From contig JAEXVC010000231.1 of the NCBI GenBank assembly GCA_023406715.1, positions 1-10,526 on the forward strand: a stretch of DNA of 10,526 nucleotides, written 5' to 3'. This DNA comes from Bacteroidota bacterium (GTDB lineage: Bacteria; Bacteroidota; Bacteroidia; Bacteroidales; Tenuifilaceae). This document shows, piece after piece, positions 1 to 7,081 of this stretch. Both the position numbers and the translations under genes were made by a program. How positions within the stretch are numbered: position 1 is the stretch's first letter; each line of letters begins with the position of its first letter. The notes under the pieces are model-generated. The model did no database searches, was not told the DNA's origin, and saw only the letters and a list, made by a program, of their open reading frames with translations.

Positions 1-794
1 GTCAAAATATAGTTTCCGTCGGGTGATGGTTCAAAATCACTGTAAATGGCTCTATTACCCAACTCTGTAACTTCACCTTGTAAATTAACCACGGCCAATT
101 GCGAAGTACAGTAGTACTCAAACAGCATCTCGTCCGATGGTTTTTTAAGCAAGTCCTGATAGGTGCGGGCGCTTGTTTTCTTCCCCGATGTTTGTTGTAC
201 CGATGGACCCAAAGGAAGTTCACTTTCAGTTGGTTTTCTTAAACCATCAACAGAGGAAACATACATTAATGTTTTGCTATCGGGTAACCACTGAAATGCC
301 GGAGATATTAGTGATTCGTTCAATTTATCTGCAATTTTATGCACAATACCATCGCCTACGTTAGCTGTCCATAGTTCAATAGTGTTTGCAAGGTATATGC
401 TAAAAGCAATATACTCGCCATTTGGCGACCATCGAAAATTAGTAGCGATGCCCTTTATCGGTATTCCTGTAATGGGGATAGTTTTATTTGTTTTAAAATC
501 TGCAATTTCAAACTTTGAATACGTCCTGGGATTGCTTGCTCCGTAATTACTTGGGTTGATTCGAACGCCCGCAATCTTTAATTCGGGCTGGGCTAACTCT
601 GCCAAGTCGGGCATATCAGAAGGATAAGCCAAAAGGTAATGGTTTTTATTGGGACTTATAGAGAATATTGGAGTGTTTGGTGCATCCAAAAGCTCGAGAA
701 GTTCCTTGGCAGGCGTTTGATACCGAACAAGTTCTTGTGCGTTAACCTGACTAATCAAGAATACTACTGATGATAAAAGAATAATTTTTCTCAT
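1..794 (-). CDS. S9-family (prolyl oligopeptidase / glutamyl endopeptidase-like) secreted peptidase, 3' end cut off
   Basis: The minus-strand frame is open from an ATG at 794 to the window edge, giving 264 complete codons. The first 19 residues form a signal peptide: a basic start (MRK), a hydrophobic core, and a likely cut after VNA, before QE. So the product is exported, or a lipid-free periplasmic protein. The visible part is the N-terminal beta-propeller of S9 peptidases. Typical WSPNGEYIAF and WLPDSKTLMYV blade motifs are present, followed by a GPSVQQTSGKK-ARTYQDLL-DEMLFEYY segment that I associate with the glutamyl endopeptidase (CGEP) branch. The alpha/beta-hydrolase domain with Ser-Asp-His lies beyond the left edge, so catalysis cannot be judged. 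The gene is divergent from dapD. I found no clear TAnnTTTG element for it in 795-933. The S9 family call is fairly sure; the glutamyl specificity is inference. Confidence 0.8.
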   Translation of the reverse strand, partial: MRKIILLSSVVFLISQVNAQELVRYQTPAKELLELLDAPNTPIFSISPNKNHYLLAYPSDMPDLAELAQPELKIAGVRINPSNYGASNPRTYSKFEIADFKTNKTIPITGIPIKGIATNFRWSPNGEYIAFSIYLANTIELWTANVGDGIVHKIADKLNESLISPAFQWLPDSKTLMYVSSVDGLRKPTESELPLGPSVQQTSGKKTSARTYQDLLKKPSDEMLFEYYCTSQLAVVNLQGEVTELGNRAIYSDFEPSPDGNYIL

Positions 795-966
795 TATGGA
801 TGGTTTTTGGTTTGCAGCTTAAGTCTAATGCCATTTTGACAATGAAAAGAGACCTAAGTTTACTTAGTATTCACTGGATATTTTTCAACTAACTGCAATT
901 TAAGCATAATTCAAACTCAAACAAAAACTCAAAATGTGTACATTTGTCCACAAACCAATTAGAGCA
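795..966. other. Divergent intergenic region between the S9 peptidase gene and dapD
   Basis: This 172-base spacer separates two divergent starts. Plus-strand reading shows a -7-like element near its right end, listed separately. A small inverted repeat, CTAAG-TTTA-CTTAG at 854-867, is too short to call functional. I see no open frame, RNA gene or riboswitch-like structure in it. Confidence 0.5.
939..946 (+). promoter_or_regulatory. Bacteroidota -7 promoter element for dapD
   Basis: TACATTTG matches the TAnnTTTG consensus. It lies about 20 bases before the ATG at 967, predicting a very short leader. No good TTTG or TTG -33 box sits at the usual distance upstream. Because the element falls inside the possible N-terminal extension from the ATG at 934, it favours the start at 967. 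Confidence 0.5.
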
Positions 967-1782
967 ATGGAATCTATTCAGAAAATAGTTGAACAGGTGT
1001 GGGAAAATCGAGAACTACTCGCACAATCAGAATTTCGAAAAACTATTGAACGCGTTGTTGAACTTCTTGATAGAGGCGAAATAAGGGTTGCTGAACCAAC
1101 AGAGAACGGATGGATAGTTAACGAGTGGGTAAAAAAAGCCGTTATTCTTTATTTCCCTATAAAAGATATGAAGGTTTTTGAGGCTGGCCCAATGGAGTTC
1201 CACGATAAAATTCCACTAAAATCAAATTACAAGCAACTTGGTGTAAGGGTTGTTCCACATGCAGTTGCTCGCTACGGTAGTTATCTTGCTAAAGGCGTTA
1301 TAATGATGCCATCGTACGTTAACATTGGCGCTTATGTGGACGAGGGTACTATGGTAGATACTTGGGCCACGGTGGGTTCATGTGCACAAATTGGAAAAAA
1401 CGTTCATTTGAGTGGAGGCGTTGGTATTGGAGGAGTTTTAGAACCAGTGCAGGCTGCCCCTGTAATTGTTGAGGATGGTTGTTTTATTGGTTCCCGCTGT
1501 ATAGTTGTAGAAGGTGTTAGAGTTTGTAAAGAGGCTGTTCTAGGCGCAAACGTTGTGCTAACTCAATCTACAAAAATTATTGATGTCTCGGGTGAAAAAC
1601 CTATCGAATATAAAGGCATTGTTCCCGAGCGTTCTGTAGTAATCCCGGGTTCTTACACAAAAAAATTCCCTGCTGGGGAATACCAAGTTTCCTGTGCTTT
1701 AATTATTGGCAAGCGTAAGGAATCAACCGATAAAAAAACGTCTCTTAATGATGCATTGAGGGATTTTGGTGTTAGTGTATAA
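967..1782 (+). CDS. dapD: 2,3,4,5-tetrahydropyridine-2,6-dicarboxylate N-succinyltransferase
   Basis: DapD transfers succinyl from succinyl-CoA to tetrahydrodipicolinate in the cytosolic succinylase route to meso-diaminopimelate and lysine. The 271-residue product has the family layout. An N-terminal helical domain (about 1-90) begins MESIQKIVEQ. A left-handed beta-helix of hexapeptide repeats follows (about 100-245), with the landmark stretches PSYVNIGAYVDEGTMVDTWA, VGSCAQIGKNVHLSGG, IGGVLEP and VIVEDGCFIGSRCIVVEGV. A short C-terminal tail closes the protein. An in-frame ATG exists at 934, but it would add 11 residues not expected in the family and would overlap a promoter element, so I chose 967. 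The gene leads a plus-strand run; the next start is 39 bases after its stop, with no terminator between. Succinyl rather than acetyl use is inferred from the resemblance to DapD. Confidence 0.95.
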   Translation: MESIQKIVEQVWENRELLAQSEFRKTIERVVELLDRGEIRVAEPTENGWIVNEWVKKAVILYFPIKDMKVFEAGPMEFHDKIPLKSNYKQLGVRVVPHAVARYGSYLAKGVIMMPSYVNIGAYVDEGTMVDTWATVGSCAQIGKNVHLSGGVGIGGVLEPVQAAPVIVEDGCFIGSRCIVVEGVRVCKEAVLGANVVLTQSTKIIDVSGEKPIEYKGIVPERSVVIPGSYTKKFPAGEYQVSCALIIGKRKESTDKKTSLNDALRDFGVSV

Positions 1783-1821
1783 ATAATCTATCGACCATAA
1801 TTAAGTTAAACCATTCAATGT

Positions 1822-3756
1822 ATGCATAAGATTTCGGCTGTAATTATAACCTTGAATGAAGAAAAGAATATTGAGCGATGCCTACAATCATTGGTCGGTG
1901 TTGCTGATGAAATTGTTATAGTTGATTCCTATTCTATTGATAGGACAGAGGAAATAGCTCAAAAATATAGGGCTAAATTTATACAACATCCATTTGCAGG
2001 CTACCGCGATCAAAAAAACTTTGCCGTTCAGCAAGCATCTTTCGATTTTGTTTTATCCCTTGATGCAGACGAAGCTTTATCTGTTGACTTGAAAGCGTCA
2101 ATTTTAAATGCAAAACAAAATTGGATTTATGATGCTTACGAATTCAATAGGCTAAACTATTGCTGTGGAAGTTGGATTAGGCATACTGCATGGTATCCCG
2201 ATTGTAAAATAAGATTATTCGACAGAAGGAAGGGTGAGTGGAGTGGTGCAAATATCCACGAAACCATTAAGATGGAGAAAAGTGCAAGGGTTGGTTTCCT
2301 AAAAGGAGATCTTTTGCACTGGACTTATACATCATATGAGCAGTTGGTTGAGGTGATGAATAAGTACAGCACCTTGTCTGCCAAGGAGTACTTTAGGGTT
2401 GGAAAGAAGGCCAGTTTTGTAAAACTTGTAATTAGTCCGTTTTGGAGATTTATACATTCATACTTTATACGGGGAGGTTTTCTCGATGGGTATGCTGGCT
2501 TTTTCATTAGTGTATCCATTGCTAAGTTAAACCAACTGAAGTATTTGAAACTGTATCAACTTCATCAGGTTGCCAAATCCAAGGTCAGTCTTCAGAATCC
2601 GATGCTGGCTACATCCGGAATTCGTTTAGGTTTTGATGCAAAAAGGGCTTTCTATAATAAAAGCGGCCTAGGCAATTATAGCCGAAACCTAATTGACTCA
2701 TTGGTGCTGCTTAATAATTCCAATTCAATTATTCTTTTTACACCAAAAACAAAGAAGAGGATTTTTCTTAAATCAAATACAGAGAGCTCAACAAGCATCG
2801 TTTCGCCTCAAAGAACTTACCACAGAATACTCCCTTCGCTTTGGCGCAGTAGGCTCATTGTAAGGGATATCAAAAAGCTGAAAGTAGATATATACCATGG
2901 TTTAAGCCATGAATTGCCATTTGGTATTAGAAAATCTGGTGCAAAAACGGTTGTTACCGTTCACGATTTAATATTTCTCCGTTACCCAGAGTTCTATGGT
3001 AAAATAAATGTTAGTATTTATAAAAAGAAACTTGTATATGCATGCAAAGTGGCCGATAGGATAGTTGCCATTAGCTCTCAAACCAAGGACGATTTAATCA
3101 ACTTTTTAAACGTTTCACCATCAAAAATTGAGGTTATTTATCAGAGCTGCGATGAAAATTTTCAAAAGAAATGCACTGAAGAAGAGTTGATGGATGTTAG
3201 AGTGAAATATGGATTACCCGAAAAGTATATTTTATATGTGGGCACTGTCGAGGAGCGTAAAAACCTTTTAAACATTGTTAAGGCGCTTTACGAAAAACAT
3301 ATTAACGTACCCTTGGTTGTTATAGGGCGGAAAACAAAATACTTCCACAGCGAAGTGCTCCCCTATATCGAACAGAATAATGTAACGAACATTGTATTCC
3401 CAAGTTTCGTCTCGAACGAAGATTTGCCCGCAGTTTATCAGGGCGCATTATGCTTTGTTTATCCTTCAATATTTGAAGGGTTTGGAATACCAATTTTAGA
3501 AGCACTCACATCAGGAGTTCCTGTTATAACAAGTAAAGGGAGTTGTTTTGAGGAGACAGGAGGAAGCCATTCATTATATGTAGATCCCAATAGCCCTGAG
3601 CAAATAGGCGATGCTATCGTAAGGTTAATGGGCGATACAAACTTAAGAGATTTGATGGTGGAGAAAGGTTACGAACACTCCAAGTTGTTTTTACCAGAAC
3701 GAATCGCCGAAGAATTTATGAGGTTATATCAAGATATTTTATCCAAAAACAATTAA
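1822..3756 (+). CDS. Two-domain glycosyltransferase: GT2 (WaaE/KdtX-like) fused to GT4
   Basis: One 644-residue frame carries two complete glycosyltransferases. Residues 1-250 are a GT2 GT-A domain of the WaaE/KdtX type seen in LPS core synthesis. They show ISAVIITLNEEKNIERCL, VDSYSIDRT, the metal-binding DAD at 81-83 in LSLDADEAL, RLFDRRKGEWSGANIHE, and the usual amphipathic end around 200-245 (FLDGYAGFF...LKYLKLYQLH). After a linker of about 18 residues, residues 268-640 form a GT4 GT-B protein. It starts LGFDAKRAFYNKSGLGNYSR and has VTVHDL, VGTVEERKN and the EGFGIPILEAL donor-site E-x7-E motif at 552-560. An in-frame ATG at 2602 (codon 261) lies exactly at the junction and could give a separate GT4 product. 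The protein should be cytosolic and membrane-associated, adding two sugars to a surface glycan. Donor and acceptor cannot be read from the sequence. Confidence 0.9.
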   Translation: MHKISAVIITLNEEKNIERCLQSLVGVADEIVIVDSYSIDRTEEIAQKYRAKFIQHPFAGYRDQKNFAVQQASFDFVLSLDADEALSVDLKASILNAKQNWIYDAYEFNRLNYCCGSWIRHTAWYPDCKIRLFDRRKGEWSGANIHETIKMEKSARVGFLKGDLLHWTYTSYEQLVEVMNKYSTLSAKEYFRVGKKASFVKLVISPFWRFIHSYFIRGGFLDGYAGFFISVSIAKLNQLKYLKLYQLHQVAKSKVSLQNPMLATSGIRLGFDAKRAFYNKSGLGNYSRNLIDSLVLLNNSNSIILFTPKTKKRIFLKSNTESSTSIVSPQRTYHRILPSLWRSRLIVRDIKKLKVDIYHGLSHELPFGIRKSGAKTVVTVHDLIFLRYPEFYGKINVSIYKKKLVYACKVADRIVAISSQTKDDLINFLNVSPSKIEVIYQSCDENFQKKCTEEELMDVRVKYGLPEKYILYVGTVEERKNLLNIVKALYEKHINVPLVVIGRKTKYFHSEVLPYIEQNNVTNIVFPSFVSNEDLPAVYQGALCFVYPSIFEGFGIPILEALTSGVPVITSKGSCFEETGGSHSLYVDPNSPEQIGDAIVRLMGDTNLRDLMVEKGYEHSKLFLPERIAEEFMRLYQDILSKNN

Positions 3757-3758
3757 CT

Positions 3759-4628
3759 ATGAAGGTTTGTGGGTTTACCATTGTCCGAAATGCTATAAAA
3801 TATAGCTACCCTGTTATTGAATCAATCAAATCTATTTTACCATTGTGCGATCAAATGGTTGTTGCTGTTGGAAAATCCGACGATGAAACCCTGAACTTGA
3901 TTAGAAGCATAAATGATGAGAAAATAGTCATTGTTGAGACTGTTTGGGATGATTCATTGCGAAAAGATGGCCTAGTTCTTTCTGTTGAAACTAATAAGGC
4001 CTTAGATGCTATTGTTGGTGAATACGATTGGTGTTTTTACATTCAGGCCGATGAGGTGTTACATGAAAAGTATCACCCTGTTATTAAGGCCGAGATGGAG
4101 CGGTGGGCTAACGATAAGAATGTAGAAGGGTTACTTTTCAAATATCTACATTTCTGGGGAACGTTCGATTATGTTGGTGTAAGCCGGAAGTGGTATAGGA
4201 GAGAAATTCGAATTGTTCGTCACGATTCCCGTATAAGGTCCTATAAGGATGCTCAGGGTTTTAGAAAGGACGATCGAAAGTTGAATGTGAAGTTAATAGA
4301 CGCATATATATATCACTATGGTTGGGTTAGACCACCCGAAGTAATTATGAATAAAATGCGAAATTTTCACACCTATTATCACACTGGGCAAGATTTAGAG
4401 GCAGTGGTAAGCAAAGTTGATGATTTTGACTATTCCAGAATTGATGCCGTAAGAAATTTTGGCGATACCCATCCTAAAGTAATGGAGGAATTGGTTAAGA
4501 GTTTGAACTGGCACGTAGAACTTGATGAGAGTAAATTCAAATTTAACCTAAAAGACAGCATTTTGTATTGGTTCGAGAAGAATTTCGGATATAGGCTTTT
4601 CGAGTATAAGAACTATAAAATAATATAA
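3759..4628 (+). CDS. GT2-type glycosyltransferase
   Basis: This 289-residue protein starts two bases after the stop of the fusion gene, so the two are surely co-transcribed and probably translationally coupled. It opens with MKVCGFTIVRNAIKYSYPVI, the GT2 nucleotide-binding strand, followed by VVAVGKSDDET and, at 96-99, QADE in WCFYIQADEVLHEKYHPVI. That is the place of the GT2 DXD motif. Here the first Asp is Gln while the following Asp-Glu is kept; I believe this is usual in this subgroup, but I am not certain. A basic segment (VSRKWYRREIRIVRHDSRIRSY) and the YHYGWVRPPEVI motif lie in the acceptor half. There is no signal peptide or clear membrane helix, so the protein is cytosolic. It probably acts on the same surface glycan as its neighbours. 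The sugar is unknown. Confidence 0.82.
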   Translation: MKVCGFTIVRNAIKYSYPVIESIKSILPLCDQMVVAVGKSDDETLNLIRSINDEKIVIVETVWDDSLRKDGLVLSVETNKALDAIVGEYDWCFYIQADEVLHEKYHPVIKAEMERWANDKNVEGLLFKYLHFWGTFDYVGVSRKWYRREIRIVRHDSRIRSYKDAQGFRKDDRKLNVKLIDAYIYHYGWVRPPEVIMNKMRNFHTYYHTGQDLEAVVSKVDDFDYSRIDAVRNFGDTHPKVMEELVKSLNWHVELDESKFKFNLKDSILYWFEKNFGYRLFEYKNYKII

Positions 4629-4662
4629 AGGATACAATTAGCCATTTAAACTGAACGTAACT

Positions 4663-5598
4663 ATGATAACATGGCACTTAGGTAATAGAGACACATCTGA
4701 ATCTTTATTTTCTATTATCATACCTACATGGAACAATCTTTCACTGCTAAAACTTTGTATACATAGCATTGAGAAGAACTCATCATTTAAACATCAAATT
4801 GTTATCCATGTAAACGAAGGTGCCGATGGTACCTTGGAGTGGGTTCGTGAAATGGGATATGATTATACCCATAGCGAGGAGAACATAGGCATTTGCTGGG
4901 CTCTGAATGCATGTAGGGTGTTGGCCAAAACCGATTATTTTTTCTATTTAAATGATGATATGTACTTACTTCCAGAGTGGGACTTTCATCTTTGGAAGGA
5001 AATAGAAAGTATAAATCATAAATTCTTCTTTTTATCATCAACCATAATAGAGCCAAAGCAATCGGCGCACAGGGAAATACTTTCTCCTTTTAATTATGGC
5101 GATTCCGTTGAAAACTTCGAAGAGGAGGCTCTTTTGAGGGATTATAAAACTATTCAGGGCTACGATTGGTCTGGAGCAACTTGGCCTCCAAATATAGTCC
5201 ATAGAGATATTTGGGATTTAGTTGGAGGCTACAGCGTTGAGTTTTTCCCTGGGTTATACTCTGACCCCGACTTTTCGATGAAACTATACGAAGCTGGTGT
5301 GCGTCTATTTAAAGGGGTTGATGCAAGCAGAGCATATCACTTTGGCTCAAAATCTACAAAGAGAATTAAGATGAACGACGGCAGCAAACAATTCCTTAAT
5401 AAGTGGGGGATTACTTCGTCAGCCTTTACCAAATTCTTTCTTAGAAGGGGTGAGGCCTACAAAAATCATACAGAAGATTCTTTGGATAAATCTTTCCGTA
5501 AAGCGTTGTTAAAAGGAAAGTTTAAAAGGATTATTTGGCTGATGAAGGGCACTGGAAAGTCTGCTGGGAAATTTTCGTGGAACAGATTTCTTAAATAG
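4663..5598 (+). CDS. GT2-family glycosyltransferase
   Basis: The 311-residue product has a classical GT2 fold. FSIIIPTWNNLSLLKLCIHS at 16-35 is the first strand and donor loop. ENIGICWALNAC at 73-84 follows, then the metal-binding LNDDMY at 96-101. GYDWSGATWPPNIVHRDIWDLVGGY (151-175) and PDFSMKLYEAGVRL belong to the acceptor side, where the ED-type catalytic acid of GT2 enzymes is represented by D262-region SDPDFSMK. The C-terminal 60 residues are Lys/Arg-rich and may bind the membrane surface. No signal peptide or transmembrane helix is present. The start is 34 bases after the previous stop; the preceding sequence shows no TAnnTTTG element, so the gene likely shares the upstream transcript. 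It should act in the same glycan pathway; donor and acceptor are unknown. Confidence 0.86.
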   Translation: MITWHLGNRDTSESLFSIIIPTWNNLSLLKLCIHSIEKNSSFKHQIVIHVNEGADGTLEWVREMGYDYTHSEENIGICWALNACRVLAKTDYFFYLNDDMYLLPEWDFHLWKEIESINHKFFFLSSTIIEPKQSAHREILSPFNYGDSVENFEEEALLRDYKTIQGYDWSGATWPPNIVHRDIWDLVGGYSVEFFPGLYSDPDFSMKLYEAGVRLFKGVDASRAYHFGSKSTKRIKMNDGSKQFLNKWGITSSAFTKFFLRRGEAYKNHTEDSLDKSFRKALLKGKFKRIIWLMKGTGKSAGKFSWNRFLK

Positions 5599-5599
5599 C

Positions 5600-6148
5600 A
5601 TGACGGAACATATTAACGCAGCCATAAACATCCTTAAATCTGGCGGAGTCATTCTTATTCCTTCTGATGTTTGCTGGGAGGTTGCTTGCGATGCAACGAA
5701 TGCCGAGGCTTTGGAAAAGTTGAATAAACTGATGAATATTGGTTTAGGTTCTGTTACTGTTTTAGTTGATGTTTCAGGAAGGATTCCTTCCTATGTTTCG
5801 GATGTTCCAGATATTGCCTGGGATTTGATTGACTTATCGGACACACCGCTTAATCTTATTTTGCCTAATGCAAAGAACTTGGCAAAGAATGCTGTTAAGG
5901 ATAATGGTAGTGCTGAATACAGAGTGGTTAATGCCGAATTCTGCCAACGACTTATTAATCGGTTAGGCAAACCTATAGCAGCTATACCTGCATGCACAAA
6001 GCCTTGTAATTTCGACTCAATAGATAGTAAAATTAAGAGTGGTGTAGATTATATTGTTCCAGAGAATTATTTTGCCCCCATTTCAAGTAAATTGCCGGGT
6101 ATTATTGCTATTGGCAAGAATGGAGAAGTAAAAGTTATTCGAGAATAA
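5600..6148 (+). CDS. YrdC/Sua5/TsaC-fold protein lacking the usual active-site motifs
   Basis: This 182-residue product is the length of TsaC and clearly of that fold: GGVILIPSDVCWEVACDATN at 15-34, LVD at 55-57, PLNLILP at 83-89, NLAKNAV, and GKPIAA at 123-128. True TsaC makes threonylcarbamoyl-AMP for tRNA t6A. It needs a KxR motif after the first helix and an SxN (STSAN-type) motif after GKPI. Here the first place reads KLMNIGLGSVTVL (43-55) with no Lys-x-Arg. The second reads AIPACTKPCNF (128-138) with no Ser-x-Asn, although an Arg at 108 is kept in AEYRVV. So it is probably a paralogue that binds a related ligand or has lost catalysis, not the cell's t6A enzyme. Its ATG is one base after the stop of the preceding glycosyltransferase gene, which implies coupled translation, and a terminator follows. 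Its job is unknown. Confidence 0.75.
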   Translation: MTEHINAAINILKSGGVILIPSDVCWEVACDATNAEALEKLNKLMNIGLGSVTVLVDVSGRIPSYVSDVPDIAWDLIDLSDTPLNLILPNAKNLAKNAVKDNGSAEYRVVNAEFCQRLINRLGKPIAAIPACTKPCNFDSIDSKIKSGVDYIVPENYFAPISSKLPGIIAIGKNGEVKVIRE

Positions 6149-6154
6149 ACGATA

Positions 6155-6185
6155 AAAGGCGAGAAAAATCTCGCCTTTAGTTTTT
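6155..6185. terminator. Intrinsic terminator, probably bidirectional
   Basis: A perfect 10-bp stem, AAAGGCGAGA (6155-6164) with TCTCGCCTTT (6169-6178), encloses an AAAA loop. On the plus strand it is followed by AG and five T, suiting termination of the dapD-glycosyltransferase run. On the minus strand the stem's own T run extends to four T, about 43 bases past the head-GIN stop, so it can serve that gene as well. Confidence 0.85.
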
Positions 6186-6220
6186 CGCATTGCTACGAAA
6201 TATATAGTTAGATAAAGGTG

Positions 6221-6928
6221 TTACTTGTTTCGCTTTATACTTCCAGAGCCAACAACCTTAGCATCAATTCTTGGGTCGCCTTTAACCTCAATATCGCCGC
6301 TTCCAACAACTTTTGCAACAATTTCTTCTGCAGCCCAAACTTTAATATCGCCAGAGCCATTTACATTTGCTGTAACGCTTTTGCATGGTAGTTGGTAAAC
6401 ATCAATATCACCAGAGCCATTAATGCTGTATTCTGCTTTATCCATGGTTTTAGTTCCGCCAATGTTTACATCGCCAGAACCATTCGATTTTACTGTTAGT
6501 GAGGTTGCCTCCAAGGAGCCTATTTTTACATCGCCACTACCGTTAATTTTAATTACTAAATCGTCAGTGCTTATAGCGGTTTTTGCAAGCATATCGCCAG
6601 ACCCGTTCAAAGAAAGTACATTAAATTTTGGAGCCCACACGTTCACAATAATCTTATCGTCGCCGCTCGACCAGTTGAACATTTTGTCTTTCTTTTTCAG
6701 TTTTAACATTCCATCCTCAACAAAGATTTTCAGTTCATCGGCAATGTCCTTTGGGGCAATCAGTTCAACCTTATAGTCTGCCGATTGGTAAAAATTTACA
6801 TTTGCTGAAATACTGTTTTCAATTCCAGTAAATCCTGTAGCATCTATTTTGGTTGCATTTTGCGATTTGCTTTCAGTGAAAACTACTGCTAATAAAGCAA
6901 CAAGGATTGTGAGGGATAATTTTTTCAT
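6221..6928 (-). CDS. Secreted head-GIN domain (DUF2807) protein with repeated GSGD turns
   Basis: The 235-residue product has a signal peptide (MKKLSLTILVALLAVVF, cut near residues 20-23), so it is exported to the periplasm or surface. Residues 28-105 open with the GFTGIENSISANVNFYQ segment typical of head-GIN/DUF2807 proteins, once annotated as putative auto-transporter adhesins. From 108 on it is a repeat array: NGSGD at 108, 129, 149, 170 and 190, then VGSGD at 208 and VGSGS at 226. The steps are about 18-21 residues, as expected for turns of a right-handed beta-helix with Gly-Ser-Gly-Asp at each corner. The family is common in Bacteroidota; its molecular role is unknown. The gene stands alone and is convergent with the glycosyltransferase run. 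No TAnnTTTG element is visible upstream on its strand. Confidence 0.88.
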   Translation of the reverse strand: MKKLSLTILVALLAVVFTESKSQNATKIDATGFTGIENSISANVNFYQSADYKVELIAPKDIADELKIFVEDGMLKLKKKDKMFNWSSGDDKIIVNVWAPKFNVLSLNGSGDMLAKTAISTDDLVIKINGSGDVKIGSLEATSLTVKSNGSGDVNIGGTKTMDKAEYSINGSGDIDVYQLPCKSVTANVNGSGDIKVWAAEEIVAKVVGSGDIEVKGDPRIDAKVVGSGSIKRNK

Positions 6929-7081
6929 GTGTTTATTTTTTAGTTGATAATTTATTCGAATTTTCCTTAATGACTGTTTGCAGTTCTCTTTTGCTGCATC
7001 GGAATAATAATTTGTTTTGACAACCTTGATTATTAAGTTTTGGTTTATTCGTACTTTTGTAGGGTTTTAACACCATTAACC
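6929..7081. other. Divergent intergenic region, head-GIN gene and thioesterase
   Basis: This 153-base AT-rich spacer lies between two divergent starts. It holds a good -7 element for the plus-strand gene, listed separately, and no recognisable one for the minus-strand gene. No open frame or RNA gene is seen. Confidence 0.5.
7052..7059 (+). promoter_or_regulatory. Bacteroidota -7 promoter element for the thioesterase gene
   Basis: TACTTTTG matches TAnnTTTG exactly and ends 22 bases before the ATG at 7082. The nearest upstream TTG (7026-7028) is 23 bases away, a little far for a -33 box. The element lies within a possible TTG-started extension from 7040, which argues for the start at 7082. Confidence 0.6.

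Noticed and set aside
173..364. 63-codon plus-strand open frame at the left edge
   Set aside because: It is antisense to the S9 peptidase, which has a signal peptide and propeller motifs. It shows no family features of its own.
854..867. CTAAG-TTTA-CTTAG inverted repeat upstream of dapD
   Set aside because: The 5-bp AT-rich arms are expected by chance, and it is not placed at a promoter element.
1822..3756. Suspicion that the fusion is an assembly or sequencing error
   Set aside because: Both domains are complete, the linker is in frame with no sign of repeated or missing bases, and the codon use is even. It cannot be fully excluded from one sequence.
6423..6776. 117-codon open frame on the plus strand opposite the head-GIN gene
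   Set aside because: It is antisense to a well-supported repeat protein; the repeated GSGD codons keep the opposite strand open. Its translation resembles no family.
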